From Oscillospiraceae bacterium (GTDB lineage Bacteria > Bacillota > Clostridia > Oscillospirales > Oscillospiraceae): a DNA stretch of 39,807 nucleotides. Below the pieces are notes generated by a model. It was not told the origin of the DNA. It did no database searches and worked only from the letters and a program-made list of their open reading frames with translations. Position numbers and translations under genes: made by a program. Location of the stretch: NCBI GenBank assembly GCA_902790375.1, contig CADARY010000023.1, positions 1-39,807 of the forward strand, written 5' to 3'. Position 1 is the stretch's first letter. Each line of letters starts with the position of its first letter. Below, one piece after another: positions 15,911 to 23,288 of this stretch.

Positions 15911-16956
15911 TACAGCTTTTTTTCGTAGTATTTGAGCGCTGTGGGGATGGGGCAGTCGCGGCGGATCTCCTCCGGCGTTTTCCAGAGGAGGTCCGGCAGT
16001 TCCTCCGACAGCGCCGCCCTCCAGCCGCGCATGCGCCACTCCACATGGGTGAAGACATGCTTCGCCTCCCCGCAGGGCGCAAGCGCAAGCACGCTGCCGC
16101 CGCGGCTTTGGATAAGGGCGCGCACCTCCGCCTCCGTGAGGGAGCCGTCCTCGTTCGGAAACTCCCACAGGCCCGCAAGCAGGCCCTTGCCGCCGCGCTT
16201 GCGCACGGCGTATCTCTCCCCGCAGCGCAGCAGCAGCACCGTGCGCTGCTCGATGCGCCGGGCCTTCGGCGGGCTCTTGACGGGATAGCGCTCCGTCTGC
16301 CCCGTGCGGCAGACCCGGCAGAGCTCCTTCAGCGGGCAGGCCTCACAGCGCGGCGCCGCGTTCGGCAGGCACAGGGTCTCGCCGAGCTCCATGATCCCTT
16401 CGGTCAGCAGGCCCGCCCGCTCCCCGCGCGGGTAGCACCGCCGCAGGAGGGCGGCAATATCGGCGCGGGTTTTGGGCAGCATGATGTCGTCGTCTCTCGC
16501 GAGCAGGCGCGTCATCACCCGCAGGACATTCCCGTCCACGGCGGGCTCCGGCTCCCCGTAGGCGATGGAGGCGATGGCCCCTGCGGTGTATTCCCCGATG
16601 CCGGGCAGGGTTTTGAGCTGTGCGGCCTCCCGCGGCAGCTCCCCGCCGAAATCCGCCATGATGCGCTCCGCCGCCCTCTTGAGGTTTCGCGCCCGGCTGT
16701 AGTAGCCGAGTCCCTCCCAGAGCTTCAGCAGCCGGTCTTCCTCCACTGCGGCCAGACCTGCGACATCGGGCAGCGCCTCCAGAAAGCGCGCATAGTAGGG
16801 GATCACGGCCTCGATGCGGGTCTGCTGCAGCATGATCTCCGAGATCCAGACGTGATAGGGCGTGGGCGACAGCCGCCAGGGCAGGGGCCTGCGCACGGCG
16901 GCGCACCAGTCGATGAGCTTTCCTGCGGCGCTTTGAACCAGCGCGGCATCGTCCAT
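15910..16956 (-). CDS. mutY: A/G-specific adenine DNA glycosylase MutY
   Basis: MutY removes adenine opposite 8-oxoguanine. The 348-residue protein shows the helix-hairpin-helix LPGIGEYTAGA (about 118-126), catalytic Glu40 (SEIMLQQT) and Asp141 (AVDGNV), the [4Fe-4S] cysteines 196, 204, 207 and 213 (C-x7-C-x2-C-x5-C), and a C-terminal NUDIX-like lesion-recognition domain (about 230-345). GAAAGGAG precedes the ATG. It converges on the carboxypeptidase gene and is separated by a terminator from the membrane-protein gene upstream. Confidence 0.95.
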   Translation of the reverse strand: MDDAALVQSAAGKLIDWCAAVRRPLPWRLSPTPYHVWISEIMLQQTRIEAVIPYYARFLEALPDVAGLAAVEEDRLLKLWEGLGYYSRARNLKRAAERIMADFGGELPREAAQLKTLPGIGEYTAGAIASIAYGEPEPAVDGNVLRVMTRLLARDDDIMLPKTRADIAALLRRCYPRGERAGLLTEGIMELGETLCLPNAAPRCEACPLKELCRVCRTGQTERYPVKSPPKARRIEQRTVLLLRCGERYAVRKRGGKGLLAGLWEFPNEDGSLTEAEVRALIQSRGGSVLALAPCGEAKHVFTHVEWRMRGWRAALSEELPDLLWKTPEEIRRDCPIPTALKYYEKKL

Positions 16957-16971
16957 AGGCGTCTCCTTTCA

Positions 16972-17002
16972 AAAATGAGGGCGGCTCCTGCCGCCCTCAT
17001 AC
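16972..17002 (-). terminator. Terminator of the membrane-protein gene
   Basis: An 11-bp perfect stem (16977-16987 with 16992-17002, ATGAGGGCGGC and complement) with a four-base loop is followed in the leftward direction by five T. It isolates mutY from the gene at 17030. Confidence 0.85.
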
Positions 17003-17029
17003 TCGTTTTCCGTTTTTTCTGCCGCTTTA

Positions 17030-17863
17030 TCAGCTCAGCTTCTCAAAGCCGCCCGCGTCCACCTCGGGCCCGTCGACCTTTTTCTGCTGCTTCTGCTCCA
17101 GATTGCGCACCAGGATCCACACATACAGCAGCAGCATGCCCGCAGAGGCGAGCAGGATGAGCTGCATGCCCATATAGCGCTCGTCCGCCAGGGCCATGAT
17201 GCACATGGACGCGCCCATCATGGTCGCAAACAGGGCGCGGTACCCGTCGGGCGAATAGAAGGCGAAGCCCGCCGCGCGGAAAAAGCCGATCATCGCGCAG
17301 ATCAGGGCGAGCATCTCCACCGCAAAGGACCAGGGAACGCTGTTGAGCTGGTTCTGCAGATAGCTCAGCACAAGCCAGAAGGCGTACAGCACGATCGGCA
17401 GCGTCGAGCCGATGCGCACAAGCGTCTCATGACCGAAGGTCTCATAGTTGGCCTGACCCAGCACCAGGGGGAAGGCAAGCCCGGACAGGGCAGCCAGCAG
17501 GCAGAGGATGCGGATCATGTCGGCATGGGGATCGGCCTCCGACGACATCATCAGCAGCACAGCGCCCGCGATCATCACGACCCCCGCCGTCCAGCGCAGG
17601 ATCGTAAAGAGCTTGCCGGGGTTATACAGGGCATGGCAGAAATCCTCGGGCGGGGCAATGCGGCGCTCCTGCATGGCCTTTACAAAGTGCCGGAACAGCA
17701 GGGCGGTCGCAACGACCATCGCCGGAACCAGGAAATTGAAGAAGCTTTTCTCGTTCAGCCCGTCCTTGTCAAAGGCGAGCTGATTTTGCAGCCAGCGGAA
17801 AAACACGCCGAAGGCGCCCGCGCCGGCCACATAACAGGTGATCTCCAGAGGTTTTTTATACAT
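17030..17863 (-). CDS. Polytopic membrane protein of unknown function
   Basis: The 277-residue product is not recognised. It has about seven hydrophobic segments (around residues 8-25, 44-60, 90-108, 120-138, 150-172, 180-200 and 222-250) and a Lys/Gln/Asp-rich cytoplasmic C-terminus. No transporter motif, enzyme motif or Cys pair pattern was seen. The ATG at 17863 is used; a TTG eight codons upstream lacks a ribosome site and falls in a TATATTG segment that may be the promoter -10 region. Divergent from spoIID and terminated by its own hairpin, so it is a single-gene unit. The start is uncertain. Confidence 0.7.
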   Translation of the reverse strand: MYKKPLEITCYVAGAGAFGVFFRWLQNQLAFDKDGLNEKSFFNFLVPAMVVATALLFRHFVKAMQERRIAPPEDFCHALYNPGKLFTILRWTAGVVMIAGAVLLMMSSEADPHADMIRILCLLAALSGLAFPLVLGQANYETFGHETLVRIGSTLPIVLYAFWLVLSYLQNQLNSVPWSFAVEMLALICAMIGFFRAAGFAFYSPDGYRALFATMMGASMCIMALADERYMGMQLILLASAGMLLLYVWILVRNLEQKQQKKVDGPEVDAGGFEKLS

Positions 17864-17981
17864 ATGCCGCGTCTCGATTCCATACAATATAGTGTTGACC
17901 GCGCTTGTCGGTAACTATGTCAGTATAGCGCTTTTGCGCGAAACAGTCAATCATTTTCAGGGAAAAGAAGGAGGCGAACGC

Positions 17982-18926
17982 ATGGGCCGGCTTGCTCTGA
18001 CCGCCTGGCTCGTCCTGGCGCTGATCCTCGTCCTGCTCTTTTCGGTCAGCGTCCGGCTGCCGCCGGAGCCGTCGCCCGCCGCGTCCGAGCCGGCGGCTGC
18101 GGCGCTGCGCGTCCTGCACCGGGGCAGGGTGCTGGCCCTCGGGCCCGAGGAATATCTGGTCGGTGTGGTGGCTGCCGAGATGCCCGCGGATTTTGAGCCG
18201 GAGGCGCTGAAGGCCCAGGCCGTCGCCGCCCGGACCTACGCCCTCTGCTGCGCCGCGTCGGGCAAGCACGCGGATGCGGACGTGTGCACGGACTTTCACT
18301 GCTGCCAGGCCTGGAAGGATGAGCGCGAAATGCGCGCCGCCTGGGGCGAGGCTTTTGACGCAAAGCGCGGGCGCATCTGCGCGGCTGTGGAAGCGACCGC
18401 CGGGCAGGTCCTGCGCTTTGAGGGCGCCCCGGCCTTCACCGCCTTCCACTCCTCCTCGGCAGGCTTTACCGAGGACTGCGGCGCCATCTGGAGCAGCCTG
18501 CCCTATCTTGTGAGCGTGGCAAGCCCCGAGAGTGCCGAAAGCGTCCCGAACTATGTGAGCCATGTCTCCTTTACGCCGGATGAGCTGCGGGCTGCCCTGC
18601 TCTCCGTCCGCCCGGAGGCGGATCTCACCGGCGCGCCGGAGGGCTGGATCGGGGAGCTCCGCCGGGACGGGAGCGGCCGGGTCTCGGAGGCCGTGCTCGG
18701 CGGGTCGCCCTTCTCCGGCGTAAGCCTGCGGGAGCTCTTCTCCCTGCGCTCCACGGCTTTTGATCTCAGCCTGACGGAGGGCGTCTTCACCTTCACCGTC
18801 ACAGGCTTCGGCCACGGGGTCGGCATGAGCCAGTACGGCGCCAACGTCATGGCCGCTGGCGGCGCGGACTACCGCGCGATCCTCGCCCACTATTATCCGG
18901 GGACTGAGCTCTCGTCCCTGTGGTAG
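17982..18926 (+). CDS. spoIID: SpoIID-like peptidoglycan lytic transglycosylase
   Basis: SpoIID cleaves peptidoglycan glycan strands during engulfment of the forespore. The 314-residue protein has an N-terminal membrane anchor (about 5-24), the catalytic Glu66 in GVVAAEMP, the typical EALKAQAVAARTYAL segment (74-88), a metal-binding region near CTDFHCCQ (102-109), the HSSSAGFTED segment and the terminal GHGVGMSQYGA motif. AAGGAGG seven bases before the ATG fixes the start. Its last 34 bases overlap the 3' end of the converging methyltransferase gene. Its presence indicates an endospore former. A vegetative SpoIID/LytB homologue is possible because no other sporulation gene is adjacent. Confidence 0.9.
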   Translation: MGRLALTAWLVLALILVLLFSVSVRLPPEPSPAASEPAAAALRVLHRGRVLALGPEEYLVGVVAAEMPADFEPEALKAQAVAARTYALCCAASGKHADADVCTDFHCCQAWKDEREMRAAWGEAFDAKRGRICAAVEATAGQVLRFEGAPAFTAFHSSSAGFTEDCGAIWSSLPYLVSVASPESAESVPNYVSHVSFTPDELRAALLSVRPEADLTGAPEGWIGELRRDGSGRVSEAVLGGSPFSGVSLRELFSLRSTAFDLSLTEGVFTFTVTGFGHGVGMSQYGANVMAAGGADYRAILAHYYPGTELSSLW

Positions 18927-19627
18927 ATGCGCCTGTATTCCGCGCTCTCCGTCCCGTCCGGGTTTTGCAGATAAAGCGCGGGCTCGACGGCGAGGCCCGG
19001 CCTTCCGCCCCGGCGGCCCTCGACGAGCGCGAGGCCCGGGGCGCACCCTGCGTCCCGGCACACAAGGCGCAGGCGCTTCGGCTCAAGCCCCGCGTCTGTA
19101 AGGCAGACAAAAAGCTCCGCCAGCCGCTCCGGCCGGTGGACAAAAAACGCCCTGCCGCCCGTGTGCAGAAGGAAGGCCGCCGTCCGGCAGAGCTCCGGGA
19201 GCGTGCACAGGATCTCGCTTCTCGCCGCGGCCCGGTCCCGGTCCTTCGCGGGCGCGCCGCTGCTCTGCGGGAAATAGGGCGGGTTGCAGACCGCAAGATC
19301 AAAGCTGCCCGCGCGGAAGAGGGCGCGGTGGGCCCGGATATCGCCGGTCACGATCCCGCTGCGCTCGGCAAAGCCGTTCATGGCCATGTTCTCCCGGGCA
19401 AGCTCCGCCGCCTCCGGCACGATCTCAAGCCCCGTCATATGAAGCCTCTCTGTGCGCGCAAGCAGAAGCAGCATGTTGATCCCCGAGGCGCAGCCGAGGT
19501 CGATGCCGCGCCGGGCCCCGGCCGTATTTACGAAATCCGCCAGCAGCACGCTGTCCGTTCCCAGGCGAAAATGCGCCGCCTGCAGAAACTGCGGCCCCCC
19601 GGGCCAGAGGGTTTCGGGCTCCGCCAT
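18893..19627 (-). CDS. tRNA1(Val) adenine-N6 methyltransferase-like protein (TrmN6/YabB family)
   Basis: The 244-residue S-adenosylmethionine-dependent methyltransferase has the SAM-binding segment GIDLGCASGI (41-50), an acidic end of beta-2 (LEIVPEA), and the catalytic NPPY at 115-118, which marks enzymes that methylate exocyclic amino groups in nucleic acid. The start segment WPGGPQFLQAAHFRLGTDSVLL is typical of the TrmN6 group. GGAGGTG precedes the ATG. It overlaps spoIID tail to tail by 34 bp. Substrate assignment follows the family. Confidence 0.88.
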   Translation of the reverse strand: MAEPETLWPGGPQFLQAAHFRLGTDSVLLADFVNTAGARRGIDLGCASGINMLLLLARTERLHMTGLEIVPEAAELARENMAMNGFAERSGIVTGDIRAHRALFRAGSFDLAVCNPPYFPQSSGAPAKDRDRAAARSEILCTLPELCRTAAFLLHTGGRAFFVHRPERLAELFVCLTDAGLEPKRLRLVCRDAGCAPGLALVEGRRGGRPGLAVEPALYLQNPDGTESAEYRRIYHRDESSVPG

Positions 19628-19643
19628 GCTCGCACCTCCGTAA

Positions 19644-19671
19644 TAAAACAGGGACGATCTCTCGTCCCTTT
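19644..19671 (-). terminator. Terminator downstream of the ferredoxin array
   Basis: GGGACGA (19651-19657) pairs with TCGTCCC (19662-19668) across four bases; the leftward direction continues into TGTTTTATT. It ends transcription of the ferredoxin genes before the methyltransferase gene. Confidence 0.75.
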
Positions 19672-19687
19672 CATTTCGATATCAAAC

Positions 19688-19858
19688 TCAGGTCTTGTAC
19701 ACCGCGCCGATCGGACATGCTTTTGTGCAGTCGCCGCACTCTATGCACTCGCTCGTGTTGATCTCCTTGTGTTCAGGCCCATCATGAATCGCCTCGACCG
19801 GACACACCTCAACACAGCCGTCGCAGGAGATGCACTCGTAGCTGATCGCGTATGGCAT
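19688..19858 (-). CDS. 2[4Fe-4S] ferredoxin, copy 1 (most downstream)
   Basis: The 56-residue protein has two complete CxxCxxCxxxCP motifs, CISCDGCVEVCP (from residue 9) and CIECGDCTKACP (from residue 38), which bind two low-potential [4Fe-4S] clusters. The spacer between motifs is a little longer (DGPEHKEINTSE). GGAG eight bases upstream supports the ATG. It lies only 22 bp behind copy 2, so the two are probably co-transcribed. Small soluble ferredoxins of this size carry electrons between anaerobic oxidoreductases, hydrogenases and Rnf-type complexes; the partner is unknown. Confidence 0.93.
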   Translation of the reverse strand: MPYAISYECISCDGCVEVCPVEAIHDGPEHKEINTSECIECGDCTKACPIGAVYKT

Positions 19859-19880
19859 TCTGCTTTCTCCTTTTTTGGAT

Positions 19881-20042
19881 TTATTCTTCGATTGCCGCGT
19901 TCGGACATTCCATCACGCAGGTGCCGCAGTTCAGGCACGCATCCGTGATCACATAGCTTGTTTCTCCGGCTTCGATTGCCTCGGCAGGGCAGCTTGCTGC
20001 GCAGTTGCCGCAGAGAATGCACAATTCAGGATCAATACGCAT
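19881..20042 (-). CDS. 2[4Fe-4S] ferredoxin, copy 2
   Basis: The 53-residue protein begins MRIDPELC and carries CILCGNCAASCP (from residue 8) and CLNCGTCVMECP (from residue 36). It is the only copy of the five that opens with MRIDPE. GGAGGTAATGTT before the ATG at 20042 fixes the start. It is 65 bp downstream of copy 3 and 22 bp upstream of copy 1. All eight cluster cysteines are present. Confidence 0.93.
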   Translation of the reverse strand: MRIDPELCILCGNCAASCPAEAIEAGETSYVITDACLNCGTCVMECPNAAIEE

Positions 20043-20107
20043 AACATTACCTCCGTTTACAGATGGATTTGATAGATTGAATATATGTTTCGGATTGCCC
20101 CGTGGCA

Positions 20108-20281
20108 TCAGGCCTGCTGAATCGCCCCGGTAGGACATACGCTCTCGCACACCGCGCAGTCGATACACTCCTCGGGTTTGACCTCGTAGTAGTGATTATC
20201 GCTCGTGTAGATGGCCTGCATGGGGCAATTCGCCGCACACACGCCGCAGCCTGCACAATCGCTGTTGATAAAATGAGCCAA
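20108..20281 (-). CDS. 2[4Fe-4S] ferredoxin, copy 3 (TTG start)
   Basis: The 57-residue protein reads (M)AHFINSDCAGCGVCAANCP then a second motif CIDCAVCESVCP. The start is a TTG at 20281, chosen because GGAGGTG lies eight bases before it and because copies 4 and 5 also begin with Met-Ala; no suitable ATG is near. Both CxxCxxCxxxCP motifs are complete. The TTG start may lower its expression compared with the other copies. Confidence 0.9.
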   Translation of the reverse strand: MAHFINSDCAGCGVCAANCPMQAIYTSDNHYYEVKPEECIDCAVCESVCPTGAIQQA

Positions 20282-20383
20282 AACGATTTCACCTCCTGAT
20301 AAAAGTAAGCTTGAAAATACAAACGGATTGCGGCACCGCGCCGGGAAAAACAAGAAGACAATGTGTTTCCCGTCTTTTTTCTT

Positions 20384-20554
20384 TCACTCCTCCATATGAA
20401 TGGAGCCGCAGGGACATGCCCCCTCGCAGGAGCCGCAATTCAGGCAGTTGTCGGCGTCGATCTCATATTTCCCGGCTCCCTGGTGAATGACCTGAACAGG
20501 GCAGGCCTCCAGGCAATAGCCGCAGGATACGCATGTGTTGTCGATATAAGCCAT
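20384..20554 (-). CDS. 2[4Fe-4S] ferredoxin, copy 4
   Basis: The 56-residue protein has CVSCGYCLEACP (from residue 8) and CLNCGSCEGACP (from residue 37), followed by an extra Cys in CPCGS. The leader GGAGGATTCATC and first codons ATGGCTTA are identical to those of copy 5, as is a stretch coding for EIDAD, which suggests a tandem duplication. The extra ninth cysteine (Cys49) is unique among the five copies and could influence the second cluster. Confidence 0.93.
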   Translation of the reverse strand: MAYIDNTCVSCGYCLEACPVQVIHQGAGKYEIDADNCLNCGSCEGACPCGSIHMEE

Positions 20555-20620
20555 GATGAATCCTCCTTTTTCTGCATGATCGGGCTATGCCTCTTCTTTG
20601 GATTACAATACGGCTCTGCG

Positions 20621-20651
20621 AAAAAAGGGGCTGCTTTCACAGCCCCTTTTT
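20621..20651 (-). terminator. Terminator after ferredoxin copy 5
   Basis: AGGGGCTG/CAGCCCCT flanked by A-tract and T-tract on both sides (20621-20633 with 20640-20651) forms a bidirectional terminator. It separates copy 5 from copies 4 to 1, so the array is not simply one transcript. Confidence 0.88.
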
Positions 20652-20662
20652 CGGTTTCCGGA

Positions 20663-20833
20663 TCAAGCCTCAGAAATCGCCTCAGCCGGGCACTGGGCAG
20701 CGCAGGCGCCGCACTCCAGGCACTTATCGGCGTCGATCTCGTAGTGCGTATCGCCCTCGCTGATCGCTTCGGCAGGACACTGTGCTGCGCAGGAGCCGCA
20801 GGACACGCATTTGTCACTGATAACGTAAGCCAT
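20663..20833 (-). CDS. 2[4Fe-4S] ferredoxin, copy 5 (first in the array)
   Basis: The 56-residue clostridial-type ferredoxin shows a near-perfect internal duplication: CVSCGSCAAQCPAEAISE (from residue 9) and CLECGACAAQCPAEAISE (from residue 38). It has its own promoter at 20876-20903 and its own terminator, which suggests it is the main general ferredoxin of the set. GGAGGATTCATC precedes the ATG. Such proteins couple to pyruvate:ferredoxin oxidoreductase, hydrogenases and electron-bifurcating enzymes in anaerobes. Confidence 0.95.
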   Translation of the reverse strand: MAYVISDKCVSCGSCAAQCPAEAISEGDTHYEIDADKCLECGACAAQCPAEAISEA

Positions 20834-20875
20834 GATGAATCCTCCATATGTAGATTGACCTCACGGTCTGCGCTT

Positions 20876-20903
20876 ATTGTAACACAACTCTCCCAAAAAT
20901 CAA
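20876..20903 (-). promoter_or_regulatory. Promoter of ferredoxin copy 5
   Basis: On the minus strand TTGATT (20898-20903) and TACAAT (20876-20881) are separated by 16 bp, 43 bp before the ATG at 20833. The surrounding DNA is AT-rich compared with the genes. Confidence 0.7.
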
Positions 20904-21029
20904 TTACAAAACCTTTAATTCGAGAATATATTTTGTAAGGATTCTGGCGATACTTTTTCCGCGCCCCGCGTTTCGCCCCTTTCGGCGGCAGGGCAGGGCG
21001 ATAATGGATCATAAAGGGAGGGACGCCCT

Positions 21030-23288
21030 ATGAAGAGCAACGAGAAATTCACCCAGCGCGCCGAGATCGCCATTGAGGCTGCCAGATGCGCCGCGGGCGA
21101 GCTGGGCCATGCCTACATCGGCACCGAGCATCTGCTGCTGGGGATTCTGGCGGAGGAGGACGGTCTCGGCGCGCACATCCTCCGCCGGCAGGGACTGGAG
21201 AAGGAGCATTTGCGCCGCATCATCGCCCGCGACATCGGCATGGGCAGCCCGGGCGCGCCGGGTCTCGGCCTCACGCCGAATGCCCGGGCCGCGCTGGAGC
21301 AGGCGGCGGCGGAGTCGCGCCGGCTGCACCACGGCTGCATCGGCACGGAGCACCTGCTGCTGGGGCTCCTCCGCCTGCCCGACTGCGGGGCGGTGCGGGT
21401 GATGCGGGGGGCAGGGGTCGACCTCAACGATGTGTGCACCGCCATCATGGACGTTTTCGGCAATCCCGAATCCCGGGGCCGGGCCCAGACCGGCGCGCTG
21501 CACAGCCCCCTGCGCCGCGCGGAGACGCGCACCCTCGACCAGTACAGCCGGGATCTGACCGAAAAAGCCTTCAACGGCCTCATTGACCCTGTCGTGGGCC
21601 GGAGCGCCGAGATCCGCCGCGCCATCCAGATCCTCTCGCGGCGCAGCAAGAATAACCCCGTCCTCGTGGGGGAGCCCGGCGTGGGCAAGACCGCCGTGGC
21701 CGAGGGCCTGGCCCTGGCCGTTTCCCGGGGCGAGGCGCCGCCGGGCCTCGGCGGCAAGCGCATCGTGTCCCTGGATATCCCGGCGATGCTGGCGGGGACC
21801 AAGTACCGCGGCGATTTCGAGGACCGGGTCAAGTCCGTGCTGCGGGATGTGCGCCGGGCCGGGGACGTGATCCTCTTTGTGGATGAGCTGCACACCATTG
21901 TGGGCGCGGGCAGTGCCGAAGGGGCCATCGACGCGGCGAACATCCTCAAGCCCGCCCTGGGCCGGGGCGAGGTGCAGATCATCGGCGCCACCACCCCGGA
22001 CGAGTACCGCCGCTATATTGAAAAGGACGCGGCGCTGGAGCGGCGCTTCCAGCCCGTGCAGATCGGGGAGCCGGACAGGAGCCTTGCGCTGGAGATGCTG
22101 CGCGCTCTGCGCCCGGGGCTCGAAAAGCACCACCTGGTCCAGTTTTCCGACGCCTCCATGGAGGCCGCCTGCGCCCTTTCCGTGCGCTATATCAATGACC
22201 GCTTCCTGCCCGACAAGGCCATTGACCTCCTGGACGAGGCAGGAGCCGCCGTGCGCGTGCGGGGCGGCTGCAGCGTCTCGGAGGCGGATGTGGCCCAGGT
22301 CCTCTCCGACTGGACCGGCATCCCGGTGTCAGGCCTGAGCGAGAGTGAGAGCGAGCGTCTCATCGCCCTGGAGGCGCGGCTGAGAGAGCGCATCATCGGT
22401 CAGGATGAGGCGGTCGCAGCCGTGGCAAGAGCCGTGCGGCGCGGCCGGGTCGGTCTCAAGGACCCGAACCGGCCCATCGGCTCCTTCCTCTTCTGCGGTC
22501 CCTCCGGCGTGGGGAAAACAGAGCTCTGCCGCGCGCTCTCCGACGCGGTCTTCGGCGACGGCGGGGCCATCATCCGCCTCGACATGTCCGAATATATGGA
22601 GAAGCACTCGGTCAGCCGCCTGATCGGCTCGCCCCCGGGCTATGTTGGTTATGAGGACGGAGGCCAGCTCACCGAAAAGGTGCGCCGCCGCCCCTGGTCG
22701 GTGGTGCTGTTTGACGAGATCGAGAAGGCCCACGAGGATGTGTGGGGCATTCTGCTGCAAATCATGGATGACGGGCACCTGACGGATTCCACGGGGCGGC
22801 GCGTGGACTTTTCCAATACCGTGGTGGTCATGACCTCGAACGTCGGAGCCAAGGCCATCACCGACCAGCGGCTGCCCCTGGGTTTTTCGGGCTCCGAGGC
22901 GCAGGGCGACCAGCTCATGCGCGAGCAGGTGCGCCAGGATCTGCGGCAAACCTTCAGGCCGGAGTTTCTCAACCGGGTGGATGAGGTCATAGTCTTCCGC
23001 CGTCTGGATGAGGGCGACATGCTGGCCATCACGGGCAGGCTTCTGCGGGAGGTCGCGCAGCGCTTTGCGGATCTGGGCCTCACGCTGCAGGTGCCGGAGG
23101 AGGCGGCGCGCCGCCTCGCCGCCCTGGGCCGCAGCGAGCAGAGCGGTGCCCGCCCCCTTCGCCGCACCATACGCCGGGAAATCATAGACCGTGCCGCCCG
23201 GATGCTGCTGGACGGCAGCCTTCAGCGGGGCGACACGGTCGAAGCGGTGTGCGACGGGGACGGGATCGCGTTGGTTAAAACACCCTGA
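21030..23288 (+). CDS. ClpC-like AAA+ unfoldase lacking the middle domain
   Basis: The 752-residue ATPase feeds proteins to ClpP or remodels them. It has a double ClpN domain (1-145, with the repeated GTEHLLLGIL and GTEHLLLGLL segments), a first AAA+ domain with Walker A GEPGVGKT (Lys220) and Walker B Asp285-Glu286, and a second with GPSGVGKT (Lys496) and Asp562-Glu563. Between DKAIDLLDEAGAAVRV (395-410) and VSEADVAQVLSDWTGIPV (416-433) there are only about six residues, whereas ClpC has a coiled middle domain of roughly 50-60. A ClpP-binding-loop-like LGF is present near 610-620. GGGAGGG precedes the ATG. No ctsR or mcsAB genes flank it. It converges on addA with a 14-bp overlap. Confidence 0.9.
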   Translation: MKSNEKFTQRAEIAIEAARCAAGELGHAYIGTEHLLLGILAEEDGLGAHILRRQGLEKEHLRRIIARDIGMGSPGAPGLGLTPNARAALEQAAAESRRLHHGCIGTEHLLLGLLRLPDCGAVRVMRGAGVDLNDVCTAIMDVFGNPESRGRAQTGALHSPLRRAETRTLDQYSRDLTEKAFNGLIDPVVGRSAEIRRAIQILSRRSKNNPVLVGEPGVGKTAVAEGLALAVSRGEAPPGLGGKRIVSLDIPAMLAGTKYRGDFEDRVKSVLRDVRRAGDVILFVDELHTIVGAGSAEGAIDAANILKPALGRGEVQIIGATTPDEYRRYIEKDAALERRFQPVQIGEPDRSLALEMLRALRPGLEKHHLVQFSDASMEAACALSVRYINDRFLPDKAIDLLDEAGAAVRVRGGCSVSEADVAQVLSDWTGIPVSGLSESESERLIALEARLRERIIGQDEAVAAVARAVRRGRVGLKDPNRPIGSFLFCGPSGVGKTELCRALSDAVFGDGGAIIRLDMSEYMEKHSVSRLIGSPPGYVGYEDGGQLTEKVRRRPWSVVLFDEIEKAHEDVWGILLQIMDDGHLTDSTGRRVDFSNTVVVMTSNVGAKAITDQRLPLGFSGSEAQGDQLMREQVRQDLRQTFRPEFLNRVDEVIVFRRLDEGDMLAITGRLLREVAQRFADLGLTLQVPEEAARRLAALGRSEQSGARPLRRTIRREIIDRAARMLLDGSLQRGDTVEAVCDGDGIALVKTP

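Noticed and set aside
20339-20378. GC-poor hairpin between ferredoxin copies 3 and 4
   Set aside because: CGGGAAA/TTTCCCG pairing is imperfect with a long loop, and no T-tract follows in the gene direction, so it was not called a terminator.
20363-20938. Plus-strand frame across ferredoxin copies 4 and 5
   Set aside because: It runs antisense through two conserved ferredoxin genes and a terminator.
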